The position numbers and the translations under genes were made by a program. A DNA stretch of 64,000 nt. Origin: Shewanella aestuarii (GTDB lineage: Bacteria; Pseudomonadota; Gammaproteobacteria; Enterobacterales; Shewanellaceae). The DNA lies in the NCBI RefSeq assembly GCF_014647215.1, contig NZ_BMOT01000003.1, positions 248,001 through 312,000 on the forward strand. Reading direction: 5' to 3'. Under the pieces are notes generated by a model. The model saw only the letters and a list, made by a program, of their open reading frames with translations, had not been told where the DNA came from and did no database searches. Shown here one piece after another: positions 1-8,451 of this stretch. The first letter of the stretch is position 1; every line of letters begins with the position of its first letter.

Positions 1-1
1 A

Positions 2-1261
2 GCGAAAGTGAAAACCGAGCAATGGCAACTGCAGATATCCCCAATGCAAGAGTGGCAGCAAATTTTTGAAGATGCTTGGTTAATGCACCGAGGTCAATTT
101 TTTGATACCCAAATGCGCGGACTTGATTGGCAAGCAACCAAAGCTAAGTATCAACCCTTGCTGCAACGCTTAACCGATAGAAATGAACTCAACGACATTT
201 TTGAGCAAATGATGGGCGAGCTCGACTCGCTTCATTCGCAAGTACGGGGTGGCGATATACCACAGGATGCCGATGCGGCTAAGTCCGCTTCATTAGGTGG
301 GCGCTTGAACCTGACAGCAAAAGGGGTGGAAATCGCCCATATTTATCAAAACGACCCTGAGTTACCCAGTCAAGCATCACCGCTGGCGCGTATCGATGCA
401 GATGTCAACGTCGGAGACATTATCAAAGCAATTAATGGTAAACCGGTTAGCCATTTGGGAGATGTGACTCAGCTATTGCGTAATCAAGCTAATAAGCAGG
501 TGTTGTTAACCTTAGAACGTGGCCGTGAACAGCATCAAACCGTGGTATTGCCAACCGACACCGCAACCGATGCCAAGTTACGTTATTTAGACTGGGTACA
601 ACATAATCAAGCCAAGGTGAGTCAGGCGTCAAAAGGTGAATTTGGCTATTTGCATTTGTATGCCATGGGCGCAGGCGATATTGAAAGCTTTGCCCGTGAG
701 TTTTACACCAACTATGACAAGCCAGGATTGATTATTGATGTAAGACGTAATCGCGGTGGCAACATTGATAGCTGGATTATTGAAAAGCTGTTGCGCAAAG
801 CGTGGGCATTTTGGCAACCAACCCATGGCAGTGCCAATACCAATATGCAGCAAACCTTCCGCGGCAAACTGGTGGTCTTAGCCGATCAAATGACTTACTC
901 CGACGGCGAGACTTTCTCGGCAGGGATTAAAGCCCTAGGTATTGCGCCATTAATTGGTAAACAAACGGCTGGGGCAGGGGTGTGGTTATCGGGGCGTAAC
1001 AGTGTCACCGACAACGGCATGGCCCGTGTGGCGGAATATCCACAATATGCGATGGATGGCCGCTGGGTGCTTGAAGGACATGGTGTTGAGCCTGACATCG
1101 AGGTAAGTAACTTGCCCCATGCCACTTATCAAGGTAAGGATGCCCAATTAGAAAAAGCCATCAGCTATTTAAAAGAACAGCTAGTGCAAAGCCCTTATCA
1201 ACCATTAAAAGCGCTGCCATTACCTAAAACAGGTAAGGCCGATGATATTCACGCTAATTAA
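2..1261 (+). CDS. Tricorn-type S41 serine protease, C-terminal part (5' end outside window)
   Basis: The reading frame is open to the left edge, so the true start lies upstream and the GTG at position 8 is probably internal. The visible part holds a tail-protease helical region (about residues 10-85), a PDZ-like domain (about 95-180, with GDIIKAINGKPV) and an S41 catalytic core (about 205-390). The stretch DVRRNRGGNIDSW and the segment MTYSDGETFSAG match the oxyanion and nucleophile-serine regions of tricorn/C-terminal-processing proteases. Tricorn-like proteins normally carry N-terminal beta-propeller domains, which would be encoded off-window. The likely role is degradation of peptides in the periplasm or cytoplasm; no signal peptide can be assessed. 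A terminator follows 45 bases after the stop. Confidence 0.85.
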   Translation, partial: AKVKTEQWQLQISPMQEWQQIFEDAWLMHRGQFFDTQMRGLDWQATKAKYQPLLQRLTDRNELNDIFEQMMGELDSLHSQVRGGDIPQDADAAKSASLGGRLNLTAKGVEIAHIYQNDPELPSQASPLARIDADVNVGDIIKAINGKPVSHLGDVTQLLRNQANKQVLLTLERGREQHQTVVLPTDTATDAKLRYLDWVQHNQAKVSQASKGEFGYLHLYAMGAGDIESFAREFYTNYDKPGLIIDVRRNRGGNIDSWIIEKLLRKAWAFWQPTHGSANTNMQQTFRGKLVVLADQMTYSDGETFSAGIKALGIAPLIGKQTAGAGVWLSGRNSVTDNGMARVAEYPQYAMDGRWVLEGHGVEPDIEVSNLPHATYQGKDAQLEKAISYLKEQLVQSPYQPLKALPLPKTGKADDIHAN

Positions 1262-1305
1262 TCTGCCTATTTACACAGTCAGTTAATGTAGATTTAATCA
1301 ATTAC

Positions 1306-1332
1306 AGCCCCATTAATGATGGGGCTTTTTTA
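1306..1332 (+). terminator. Rho-independent terminator after the S41 protease gene
   Basis: Perfect 8-bp stem AGCCCCAT / ATGGGGCT with a 5-base loop, followed directly by six T residues. It ends the protease transcript before the repeat region. Confidence 0.85.
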
Positions 1333-1376
1333 TTTAACCTAAACTCAATTAAATTTTCATTGGTGTTAGATAGATT

Positions 1377-2092
1377 TCAAGTGCAAATGATCCAGCGAGG
1401 CGCCGACTCTGAGTTTTAAAGTCAGCATCCATGTGGGATTAGCTCAAACCAATAACCTCCTTGTTAAACAGCCAGCTCGGCATCCATGCCTCTCGCTCAA
1501 AAATGTTTCACTGATTGAAACTTCGCCCTGTTTGGGATACTCGCTGGTTCATCAGCACCTGAATTTATGTTTCTTCGATTAAGCTTCATTGAGGGCTGTG
1601 GTAAAAGCTAATAAATCAGAACAAGAGTTAACTGATTTTTGGACAGTATTTGGTAGAAAGGTGACTTCAAGTGCAAATGATCCCGCGAGACGCCGCAAGC
1701 ACCTCCGTGTGGGCTTAACCAAAACATCCCTGTTTTGGATACTTGCTGGCTCATCTGTACCTGAATTTTTGCTTCTTCGATTAAGCTTCATTGGTGGCTG
1801 TAACAACACAAGAGCTAACTCGGAACTGGACAAAATTGGCTCAGAATGTGTCTTTTTATCAAAGAATAAGCAGACCCAATTAAATATTCAAAGACGTCAA
1901 ATTGATTACAATTGGCTTCAAGTGCAAATGATCCAGCGAGACGCCGCAAGCACCTCCGTGTGGGCTTAACCAAAACATCCATGTTTTGGATACTCGCTGG
2001 CTCATCAGCACCTGAATGTTTGTTTCTTCGATTAAGCGTCATTGGTGGCTGTAGCAAAAGCTAAATCAGATCTGGTGTTAACTCACTTTTGG
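1377..2092. repeat. Three degenerate copies of a hairpin-bearing intergenic repeat
   Basis: Three related units lie in direct orientation at about 1377-1653, 1663-1835 and 1917-2092. Each starts with TTCAAGTGCAAATGAT(C), then a CCAGCGAG-like arm; the other arm CTCGCTGG follows about 55 bases later in the third copy. Each then has a segment reading TTCTTCGATTAAGC and ends near a TTGGACA motif. Inside are short palindromes: CCAAAACAT/ATGTTTTGG at 1970-1989, CCAAAACA/TGTTTTGG at 1719-1738 and GGCATCCATGCC at 1479-1490. Copies two and three are most alike; the first has diverged and carries extra sequence. Open frames cross the repeats on both strands, but they have no start signal or recognisable protein. 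The rest of the gap up to 2352 shows no gene. Confidence 0.75.
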
Positions 2093-2352
2093 ACATAAAC
2101 GTGTCAGCTAGTTCTCTAAATTAGTATTAAACGAATAACTTCAGGTATTGCAAACCTCGAATCAAATGGCCAAATTCACTATGCCGCTACAAACCCATCA
2201 ATTTCGTTGATTAACAGAGCCTGGAATTGCCAACGTTTCAGTTGTCAGAATGGAACGGATTTAGGCAGTGTCAGAGTCATCAACTCTAAATATGCATACT
2301 CTATAACATATTGTTTTGTATGTTTTTTTGATGTAAGGTAAAATACAGAAAT

Positions 2353-3213
2353 ATGGAGTATTACTCATGTTATTCTATCCATGCTGCAACCTATCAAATA
2401 TCTCTGGGGAGTGTTACTAGATTGGCAGAAAAGTTAAGGCGTGCACAGGTTACCGACACCGTTAAAATGAGCCTACTTGCAGAAGTTCAGGGGAAGTGTC
2501 CCCTATGCCGGAAAAATCTTATCAAGAGAAAAGTATCAAACAACGTTCCTGTTCGGGTGTTTGATGTGGCACACATATACCCACTCAATGCTACCGAGCG
2601 AGAGTTAGAGTTGCTGGAAGATGAAGAAATACTATGCGATGACATAGACTCTGAAGGGAACTTCATCACTCTGTGTAAAGAGTGTCACAAGATGTACGAC
2701 ACTCAAAAAACTGTTGAGGAGTATCGGCTACTTGTTGAAGTAAAAAAGACTATCAACAAGATAAGAGCACTAACCGAAACTTGGGATAATCAAACACTCC
2801 ATGGGGACATTGCTTTAGTCGCAGAGCGTATTGACCAATTCGATGCCAAAAAACTACAAAATAGTAAACTCTCATATGATGCTCTAAAAGTATCCGATAA
2901 AACTGACGATACTTTTGGTCAATTAAATGAAATGAAAGTAAGCATGTTTGTTATTAATTACTTTACCAACATTAAAGAATCGCTCAAAAGACTTGAAATG
3001 GAAAGAAAAGCCAGTTCTTTAGTTATATGCAATCAAGTAAGAAGCTACTACAGCATGTTGTTATACCAAGGCTTCAATCAAAGCGACATTTTTGAGCAAA
3101 TGTGTAATTGGTTCATGGTAAACACTGGCATTAACGAAAGAACAAAGGCTGAAGTATTAGTTTCCTACTTCATTCAACACTGCGAGATATTCTCAGATGA
3201 TAGTACCGAATAA
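2353..3213 (+). CDS. HNH-nuclease-like component of an ABC three-component (ABC-3C) system
   Basis: The 286-residue protein has an HNH-type treble-clef fold signature: C49-P-L-C52, D71-V-A-H74, N103 and C108-K-E-C111-H112. The two CxxC pairs would hold structural zinc, and H74, N103 and H112 are the expected catalytic or metal residues. The C-terminal third (about 195-280) is helical and fits the C-terminal domain that ABC-3C effectors use to contact their partners. The next gene overlaps by 17 bases and the third by 8, so the three are translationally linked. Known family: ABC-3C systems are predicted bacterial conflict systems in which an SMC-like ATPase controls a nuclease effector. The start is uncertain: the ATG has a poor ribosome site and the first 20 residues look non-conserved. 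The sequence is AT-rich compared with the flanking core genes, which suggests horizontal origin. Confidence 0.72.
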   Translation: MEYYSCYSIHAATYQISLGSVTRLAEKLRRAQVTDTVKMSLLAEVQGKCPLCRKNLIKRKVSNNVPVRVFDVAHIYPLNATERELELLEDEEILCDDIDSEGNFITLCKECHKMYDTQKTVEEYRLLVEVKKTINKIRALTETWDNQTLHGDIALVAERIDQFDAKKLQNSKLSYDALKVSDKTDDTFGQLNEMKVSMFVINYFTNIKESLKRLEMERKASSLVICNQVRSYYSMLLYQGFNQSDIFEQMCNWFMVNTGINERTKAEVLVSYFIQHCEIFSDDSTE

Positions 3214-3418
3214 AATCATATCAATTGATGAAAGTGTTATTTATAAAGCAGCAAAAATTCTGCCTAAGATCGATGGTATTACTCAAGTTACAACATTGTA
3301 TTCAAAAAACAAAAGACTATTTGTAGATATACCTGAGTTTATTGAAGCGCTAGATGTTTTATTTGCACTAAATAAAATAGAACTAAATATAAACAACGGA
3401 GTAATAAAAGTTGCTTAA
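3197..3418 (+). CDS. Small middle component of the ABC-3C system
   Basis: This 73-residue protein sits between the nuclease-like and ATPase genes and overlaps both, by 17 bases upstream and 8 downstream. The sequence (for example AAKILPKIDGITQVTTLY, and a C-terminal strand-rich part with LDVLFALNKIELN) looks like a small winged-helix type domain. Its length, position and sequence style match the 'middle component' proteins described for ABC-3C systems. The individual biochemical role is not known; it probably bridges the ATPase and the effector. The ATG at 3197 is the only convenient start and lies inside the upstream gene, as expected for coupled translation. Confidence 0.65.
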   Translation: MIVPNKIISIDESVIYKAAKILPKIDGITQVTTLYSKNKRLFVDIPEFIEALDVLFALNKIELNINNGVIKVA

Positions 3419-5015
3419 AACAATAAGTTGCGAAAAGCTCGTAGAGACAACATTAATTTTTCAAAGTGGCTTAAACTCTGTTGTAGGTGCTGATGACGCT
3501 CACAACTCAATTGGTAAGTCATCTATTTTGATGTTGATTGATTTTGCTTTTGGAGGGGATGATTTCCCTAACAAATGTGATGATGTAATTAAAAACGTTG
3601 AAGATTTTGACTTAGCTGTGACCTTTGAATTTGATAAAATATACTCCTTCGTCCGTAATACCAGTACAAGCGATAGCATATACTACATTGAAAATAAAGA
3701 GGTTTTAACTGTTGAGGATTATCGTGATTTCCTGAGAAAAATGTACGGTGTCGACAAGTTTGATCTGAGTTTTCGCGAATGTGTTAGTGCTTTTTACAGA
3801 ATCTATCAGAGAGATAACTATAAAGATAACCGACCTCTAGATAACTTCCCCAAAGAGCCTTGGACGTCTATTCGAAAAAGAGTTTTAAAGTTATTTGATG
3901 AATACGGTGCCATCGCAAAATTAGAACAAGAAAAAAAGACTGAAACTGACAATAAGAATGACATCAAAGGCGCTTTCAATACTGGTGTTATAACCAAAAT
4001 AAATAAAACAACCTTTAAAAAGAACGAAAATGAACTTCAAGTTATTCGTGAGCAGATATCTTCCATAAAATCCGCATTGGAAACTAATGTCACTGATATA
4101 AAGTCAATAATCAGTAGTGAAAATGCAGAGCTAAAACGCAACAAAGATTCGCTAATTAATCTAAAGTTCAAGTTAGAAACTAGCCTCAATAGAATAGAAG
4201 ACAGTCTTTCAAAAACAAAGCTCAAAAATAGCCGAAGCTTTAACGAGTTAGTCGAGTTTTTTCCTGACATTAACAAAGAGAGACTTTCTCAAGTTGATGC
4301 CTTTCACTGTGGTATCAGCAAAATAATGAGGGGGCAGCTAAATGAGGAGAAGCTTGCATTAACTCAAGATATCAGCGAACTAGATACTGAGATTGAGAAA
4401 ATAGATAATGAGCTCCTAAAAATCGTAAACTCAAAAGAAGAGTCTGTGTATCTGCTTGAAAAGCTGATTGAGCTAGATCGCCTTGAAAAGCAACTATTCC
4501 AGCAAAATGATTTTTGTGAGAAAGAAGTGCAAGTTACACAAAAAATCAAAGATATCAAAGCTAAAATCAAGGATACGCTTGTAGGCTCTATTGATACTAT
4601 TCAAAAGTCAATCAATCAAGGGTTGGGCGAGTACATCAGTAAGATTTACTTAGGTAAACCAATCTGCCCTGAGCTTCACATGTTAGATAACGACTATAAA
4701 TTTGATAGAGGTGATGATAGAGGCACAGGTAAGGGGTTTGCAAACATGATTTCACTAGACCTTACGCTATTGGAGAAAACTTGTTTACCTAACATTATCC
4801 ATGACAGCCTATTGTTTAAAAACATGGATGTGACATCAGTTGAAAATCTCATCTCAACTTATGCAAGTTTTGATAAACAGATTTTCATATCTATAGATGA
4901 GGTATCTAAATACAAGGATGCTACTAAAGCGCTGATCAAAAAATCTAAGTTCATTGAACTAAATAAAGATCGAGTCGCTTTTGGTGAGAAATGGAAAACC
5001 GAATCTGATAGTTAA
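3411..5015 (+). CDS. DUF2326-type SMC-like ABC ATPase of the ABC-3C system
   Basis: The 534-residue protein begins with a short strand region and the nucleotide-binding motif G26...NSIGKSS (residues 32-38). The NSIGKS core is typical of DUF2326 ATPases. Residues about 165-400 are rich in E, K, L and N and read as two long coiled-coil arms, as in SMC/Rad50-like proteins. The C-terminal lobe carries a signature-like segment GTGKGFANMISLDL and a Walker-B-like run ending in IIHDSLLF. The start is TTG at 3411, chosen because CGGAG lies about 9 bases upstream and the N-terminus then begins just before the first strand; it overlaps the previous gene by 8 bases. It would power or gate the HNH effector. 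Activity and trigger are inferred from family knowledge only. Confidence 0.78.
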   Translation: MLKTISCEKLVETTLIFQSGLNSVVGADDAHNSIGKSSILMLIDFAFGGDDFPNKCDDVIKNVEDFDLAVTFEFDKIYSFVRNTSTSDSIYYIENKEVLTVEDYRDFLRKMYGVDKFDLSFRECVSAFYRIYQRDNYKDNRPLDNFPKEPWTSIRKRVLKLFDEYGAIAKLEQEKKTETDNKNDIKGAFNTGVITKINKTTFKKNENELQVIREQISSIKSALETNVTDIKSIISSENAELKRNKDSLINLKFKLETSLNRIEDSLSKTKLKNSRSFNELVEFFPDINKERLSQVDAFHCGISKIMRGQLNEEKLALTQDISELDTEIEKIDNELLKIVNSKEESVYLLEKLIELDRLEKQLFQQNDFCEKEVQVTQKIKDIKAKIKDTLVGSIDTIQKSINQGLGEYISKIYLGKPICPELHMLDNDYKFDRGDDRGTGKGFANMISLDLTLLEKTCLPNIIHDSLLFKNMDVTSVENLISTYASFDKQIFISIDEVSKYKDATKALIKKSKFIELNKDRVAFGEKWKTESDS

Positions 5016-5029
5016 ATCGGCGTTTAAAT

Positions 5030-5290
5030 GAGAACAAATGGGTCGGGTCTTATTTTTGTCTTCCCATTAATTTAAGTATTGCGAAAGTCTCACATTGAGA
5101 TCTGCTCTTTCATTTTGGTCAACTCACAATGGGGCATGACTAATCCGCAGGACTTGCTACCGAGGACTTTCGTAAGGTCCAGGAATTTAGTGGGGTCAGA
5201 GTAAACTTTATAAAAAGTTGATAGGCACATGTTATTGAATGGATTTTTCTTCCCTAAATGGCGCACTCGATGAATACATTCGAGGTTACC
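5030..5290. mobile_element. Possible remnant of a REP-associated transposase (RAYT) element
   Basis: Just downstream of the ABC-3C genes are two G-rich boxes, GGGTCGGGTCTTATTTTTG near 5041 and GGGGTCAGAGTAAAC near 5193. They resemble sequences I remember flanking REP-associated tyrosine transposase genes in gammaproteobacteria. Between them is a small imperfect hairpin (GGACTTTCGTAAGGTCC). No transposase coding region survives. A short minus-strand open frame crosses the area but has no recognisable domain. The call rests on memory of flank sequences and is weak. Confidence 0.3.
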
Positions 5291-5459
5291 CAACTTTGTC
5301 CTTAATTTTACATACTTTAATCTACTTTATAGCTTTAATTCAATGTTTTAATGAAAGTTATACTGGGTAGGTTAAGTGAGTCCTTGACTTCAATCTAATC
5401 AATTACCTGCCGCAGGCCTATGTGCAAGTATGAGCGTGACACGCTACAAGTTAAAACTT

Positions 5460-5790
5460 TCAGATTCAATATGAATTGAGGTCATCGAGAAAAGGCCGTG
5501 AGCTTGGCATGGATGCCAAGCTAGCTTTCGTTAGGCCAAGGATGGCCTATCGGAAGCGTTAGAGCTTTTTGACAATGGCCGAAGCGGGCAGCAAATGAGG
5601 TTTAAAGCTGGATCGATCCCCATCGAAAATATGCGCTTTTCAGCATTTTTCGTTAGGGGCGGCAGGGTGATCCAAGAGGGTATTGCTGTTGATACCCTTT
5701 TGGCCGGTGCAGGATGGAATCCTGCGATGTTAATCCAAACGGAGTTTGGGAAACTTGTTCTTGGGCAAAATGCCATGCTGAACCTATAAA
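5460..5790. repeat. Cluster of short hairpins with GGA-containing loops, non-coding
   Basis: At least four stem-loops are packed into 230 bases: arms AGCTTGGCAT/ATGCCAAGCT at 5501-5522; AGGCCA/TGGCCT with loop AGGA at 5533-5548; AGGGTAT/ATACCCT at 5677-5698; and GCAGGAT/ATCCTGC with loop GGA at 5709-5725. The palindrome GGATCGATCC is at 5610-5619. A 64-codon plus-strand frame spans part of it but lacks a ribosome site and is probably fortuitous. The ATGGAT core of the first hairpin is the reverse complement of the ATCCAT core in hairpins at 1479 and 1970, so the two areas may belong to the same repeat family. The rest of 5016-5901 shows no gene. Confidence 0.55.
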
Positions 5791-5901
5791 GTACACCTCA
5801 AGATACATTCTTTGCTATGCGCCAAGCTCCATATTGCTAATCTAATTTGGGCGGCAAAAAAGTGTTAGTCCTTGATAAGCATTTATACTCACAAGAAGGG
5901 G

Positions 5902-6735
5902 TTATTGACGATGATTATTAACAAAGTGGTTGATAAACAAGCTAATCGCATCTCTATTGGCAAGCACGCGTTGATCAAACGCTTGCTGACCGGGTGTTTC
6001 AGTGCAGATAGCAATTTGGCTACCACTTTGAAATAAGGCACTTTCAAATGAACTATCAAAATGATTAAAAATAATCCCCTCTTTAACAGGGCATTCATCA
6101 ATCTCACCATCGTCAGCAATAGGGAAATAGCGTCCTAAACTATCGCGTAGCTGGTAACTTAGCGGGCTAGGTAACGCATGAGATTCTAATGCGTACAAAT
6201 AAGTGTCATGCAGCAATACATCTTCATGGCAGGTTAATATGCCATGCTCAGAGGCTGTCAGTAACCTAGCCATGGATTGCTGTAAAATAAGCCCTTCAAC
6301 CGATGTGTGAGAGTTTGATACCACTTGACCCGATTGATATACAAAACCCCGATTGGGATTTTGCTGAAACAGATTTAATCGGTTGCCAATACTAAATCCA
6401 CTTGGGTTGACCAAAGGCAAAATACTCAAATTAATTTTTTCAAGAATACGTGGGTCAAGTTGCGTTAAGGCGCTGATCAATCCCCACGGCCCAGCCGATT
6501 CTTCGCCATGAAATCCGGCACAGACTAAAATTGATGGATTATCGGGATTGACGTGCACGGTTTGGTATAGCGACAGCGGATATTGCTGGTGGTCATCAAT
6601 AAAACCTAACGGCTTCACTTGCATATTGAGGCGGGTAACTTGAGCGGATAAATACTGCTCAAATTGCGTTAAATCATTACTTTGGCAGTTAAATAATTCA
6701 CTGTGCCAGAGATAGTTTTTAAATAACTGTGTCAT
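5902..6735 (-). CDS. M14-family zinc metallopeptidase
   Basis: The 277-residue protein matches the M14 carboxypeptidase/succinylglutamate-desuccinylase-like fold. GFHGEESAG supplies the HxxE zinc ligands, LVNPSGF and NPNRGF follow in the substrate-binding region, TCHEDV gives the third zinc histidine, and CTETPG contains the likely catalytic glutamate. Length is typical for the small single-domain members. No signal peptide is seen, so it is probably cytoplasmic and may trim peptides or amino-acid conjugates; the substrate is unknown. I chose the ATG at 6735 over a TTG nine bases upstream because the extra three residues add nothing conserved. It stands alone, downstream of the hairpin cluster. 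Confidence 0.78.
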   Translation of the reverse strand: MTQLFKNYLWHSELFNCQSNDLTQFEQYLSAQVTRLNMQVKPLGFIDDHQQYPLSLYQTVHVNPDNPSILVCAGFHGEESAGPWGLISALTQLDPRILEKINLSILPLVNPSGFSIGNRLNLFQQNPNRGFVYQSGQVVSNSHTSVEGLILQQSMARLLTASEHGILTCHEDVLLHDTYLYALESHALPSPLSYQLRDSLGRYFPIADDGEIDECPVKEGIIFNHFDSSFESALFQSGSQIAICTETPGQQAFDQRVLANRDAISLFINHFVNNHRQ

Positions 6736-6981
6736 ACATATCAATGTTAATGAACCATTTTCATATAGTAAGCAGCGGCGAAAAAAATAACTATCAAAAC
6801 TTATTACTTCACATAGTGTGAGTGTAAAAAATTGCTAAAACTGCTGACGCAAAGTAAATGATGTTGATTTTTTGTGCATTTGAGGTTGGTTATCTAAAGC
6901 AAAGTTACCTTTTTTAATGATATTTACTTTGCATCTTCAGCCTAGGTGCTTATCTTCACAACTGAAGAATTAGGAGTAAAT

Positions 6982-7563
6982 ATGACCAAGCCTTTATTAC
7001 TTATTGTTTTACTATCTGCCATTTTAGGTTTATCAGCCTGTGCCACGGGTAACACGCCTGAAGCCAAAAAAGCCAATGCTCGTAAAGAAACGCAACAGGC
7101 CTTAACGGAAATTTATAAACAACATCCCGCGGCAAGAACTGCAGTGGGTCAGTCTGTGGGTTATGTTGTGTGTAGCGGTAGTAATAGTTACCTCTTTGCG
7201 CTTTCAACTGGCGGCGGAATATGTGTATTAACAGAGGGCGGGCAAACGTCTTATTATCGTTTTGCCACTGGCGGTGTTGGCGCTGGGATAGGCTGGAAAC
7301 AAATGGCTTATGTGCAGGCATTTACTAAACGTGATGCACTGACCCGTTTTAAAGAATCGGGCTATGAAGGCCAAGCTCAGGCAGAAGCCAGTGCTAAATA
7401 TGAAGAGAATGGCGAACAAGCTTCGGCTAATCAGTCGGTTGATATTGATGGAGTGAAAACCTATCAAGTCAACTTAATGGGCGCAGCCGCTCAGGCCACT
7501 GTTCAAGGTTACAAATATTGGCAAACAGATTTTAGTGAAGATTTTATGCAAAAGTCTGAGTAA
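6982..7563 (+). CDS. Outer-membrane lipoprotein, SYLF/YSC84-like
   Basis: A 193-residue protein with a lipoprotein signal: charged MTKP, hydrophobic core and lipobox LSAC at residues 15-18. The mature part begins with a helical segment and continues with glycine-rich beta strands (STGGGICVL, FATGGVGAGIG). These resemble SYLF-type lipid-binding domains of small bacterial lipoproteins, though the match is by eye. The ATG at 6982 is preceded by TAGGAG at good distance; an upstream in-frame start would disrupt the signal sequence. Function is unknown, probably at the cell envelope. It is convergent with the OsmC gene and shares its terminator. Confidence 0.65.
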   Translation: MTKPLLLIVLLSAILGLSACATGNTPEAKKANARKETQQALTEIYKQHPAARTAVGQSVGYVVCSGSNSYLFALSTGGGICVLTEGGQTSYYRFATGGVGAGIGWKQMAYVQAFTKRDALTRFKESGYEGQAQAEASAKYEENGEQASANQSVDIDGVKTYQVNLMGAAAQATVQGYKYWQTDFSEDFMQKSE

Positions 7564-7583
7564 TATGCTGTTCAATAGCCATA

Positions 7584-7610
7584 AAAAAAGCCGCATGTAG
7601 CGGCTTTTTT
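7584..7610. terminator. Bidirectional terminator between the lipoprotein and OsmC genes
   Basis: Stem AGCCGC/GCGGCT (7589-7605) flanked by an A run on the left and a T run on the right, so it can stop transcription from both convergent genes. Confidence 0.85.
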
Positions 7611-7627
7611 ATTATCTAACCCATGAT

Positions 7628-8065
7628 TTAGTGCTTAATTTCAACTTCACATGCTAATGAGTTGGCAATAAAACAATTAGCGTGTGCTTTTTCATGAATT
7701 TTGGCGAGTGTTTCATCGCTTACTTCAACACCCTCAGCAAAAACGACCTCTGGATTTAAGGTCATTTTCACGACAGCAATTTTACCCGCATCATTTTTAC
7801 CTAAATCGGCAATAGCGTTATCGCTGTATGTGCTAACAGGTAAACGTTTAAGGTGTGCTATCGCTAAAAAAGTCAGCATGTGACACGAAGAAAGCGCGGC
7901 TAAAAGGTTTTCTTCAGGGTTAACTTTGTCTTCGTTGCCTTTGTATTCAGGTGCTGATGAAGCTTCAATCGATTGACCACTGCCATATTTGACTTGATGA
8001 TCGCGATTAAATTCGCCTTCTGCTGCTGGTGAAGTGTGCCAATCAACAGTTACTTTAAAACCCAT
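7628..8065 (-). CDS. OsmC-family peroxiredoxin-like protein
   Basis: The 145-residue protein has the OsmC/Ohr layout with two conserved cysteines, one in ALSSCHMLTFL and one in HANCFIANSL. These form the thiol pair that reduces organic hydroperoxides in this family. The sequence NPEENLLAALSSCHM is characteristic of the OsmC/YhfA side rather than Ohr. It is cytoplasmic, with no signal sequence. The ATG at 8065 is preceded by AGGAG on the coding strand (AGGAGTAGTAG). The gene is monocistronic, convergent with the lipoprotein gene and divergent from the TonB receptor gene. Confidence 0.88.
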   Translation of the reverse strand: MGFKVTVDWHTSPAAEGEFNRDHQVKYGSGQSIEASSAPEYKGNEDKVNPEENLLAALSSCHMLTFLAIAHLKRLPVSTYSDNAIADLGKNDAGKIAVVKMTLNPEVVFAEGVEVSDETLAKIHEKAHANCFIANSLACEVEIKH

Positions 8066-8451
8066 CTACTACTCCTAATTTGAGCGATCACATTGTTACT
8101 GCAATGCGTAATTCGATGACGATTCAACACTAACTTGCGGTTAATGTCCATGCTTTTTGTATGCATTGGATCACATCATAAAAATGAATTTTTTATCAGC
8201 ATGAATACAAAAATGCAAAGTGTTAATAACACATTCTTTTTTATACCTAAAAATTCGCGTTGCCAGAATACCTCAGCTTGGTTAGCTTAAAAATGTTGCG
8301 CAATTGTTATGAATACGTATGCAGTCTGTTGTTTATAAAAGGGGGCAAAGCCTAGTATATCGGCATAATAATTGTTCGATATTCGAGATAGTGTAAGTGG
8401 TTTATCTGAGTGTTGGGCGCAATAAAACCTTTAAGGTGAAGGGGAAAACCA
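8066..8451. other. Intergenic region between the OsmC gene and the TonB-receptor gene
   Basis: This 386-base divergent gap must hold promoters for both flanking genes. I see no coding sequence or RNA gene. A good ribosome site (AAGGTGAAGGGG) lies just before the receptor start. TTCGATATTCGA near 8375 is an imperfect inverted motif that could be an operator, but nothing ties it to a known regulator. Confidence 0.4.

Noticed and set aside
1589..1969. Open frame of 126 codons across the repeats, with mirror frames on the other strand
   Set aside because: It is built from repeat copies (similar peptide text appears in more than one place), has no ribosome site and no domain.
1377..2092. CRISPR array
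   Set aside because: Three units of about 170-280 bases with degenerate sequence; no short identical repeats or regular spacers, and no cas genes.
5090..5293. 67-codon minus-strand frame in the possible transposon remnant
   Set aside because: No recognisable transposase motif; kept only as part of the weak remnant call.
5595..5789. 64-codon plus-strand frame in the hairpin cluster
   Set aside because: No ribosome site, and the sequence consists of palindromes rather than coding pattern.
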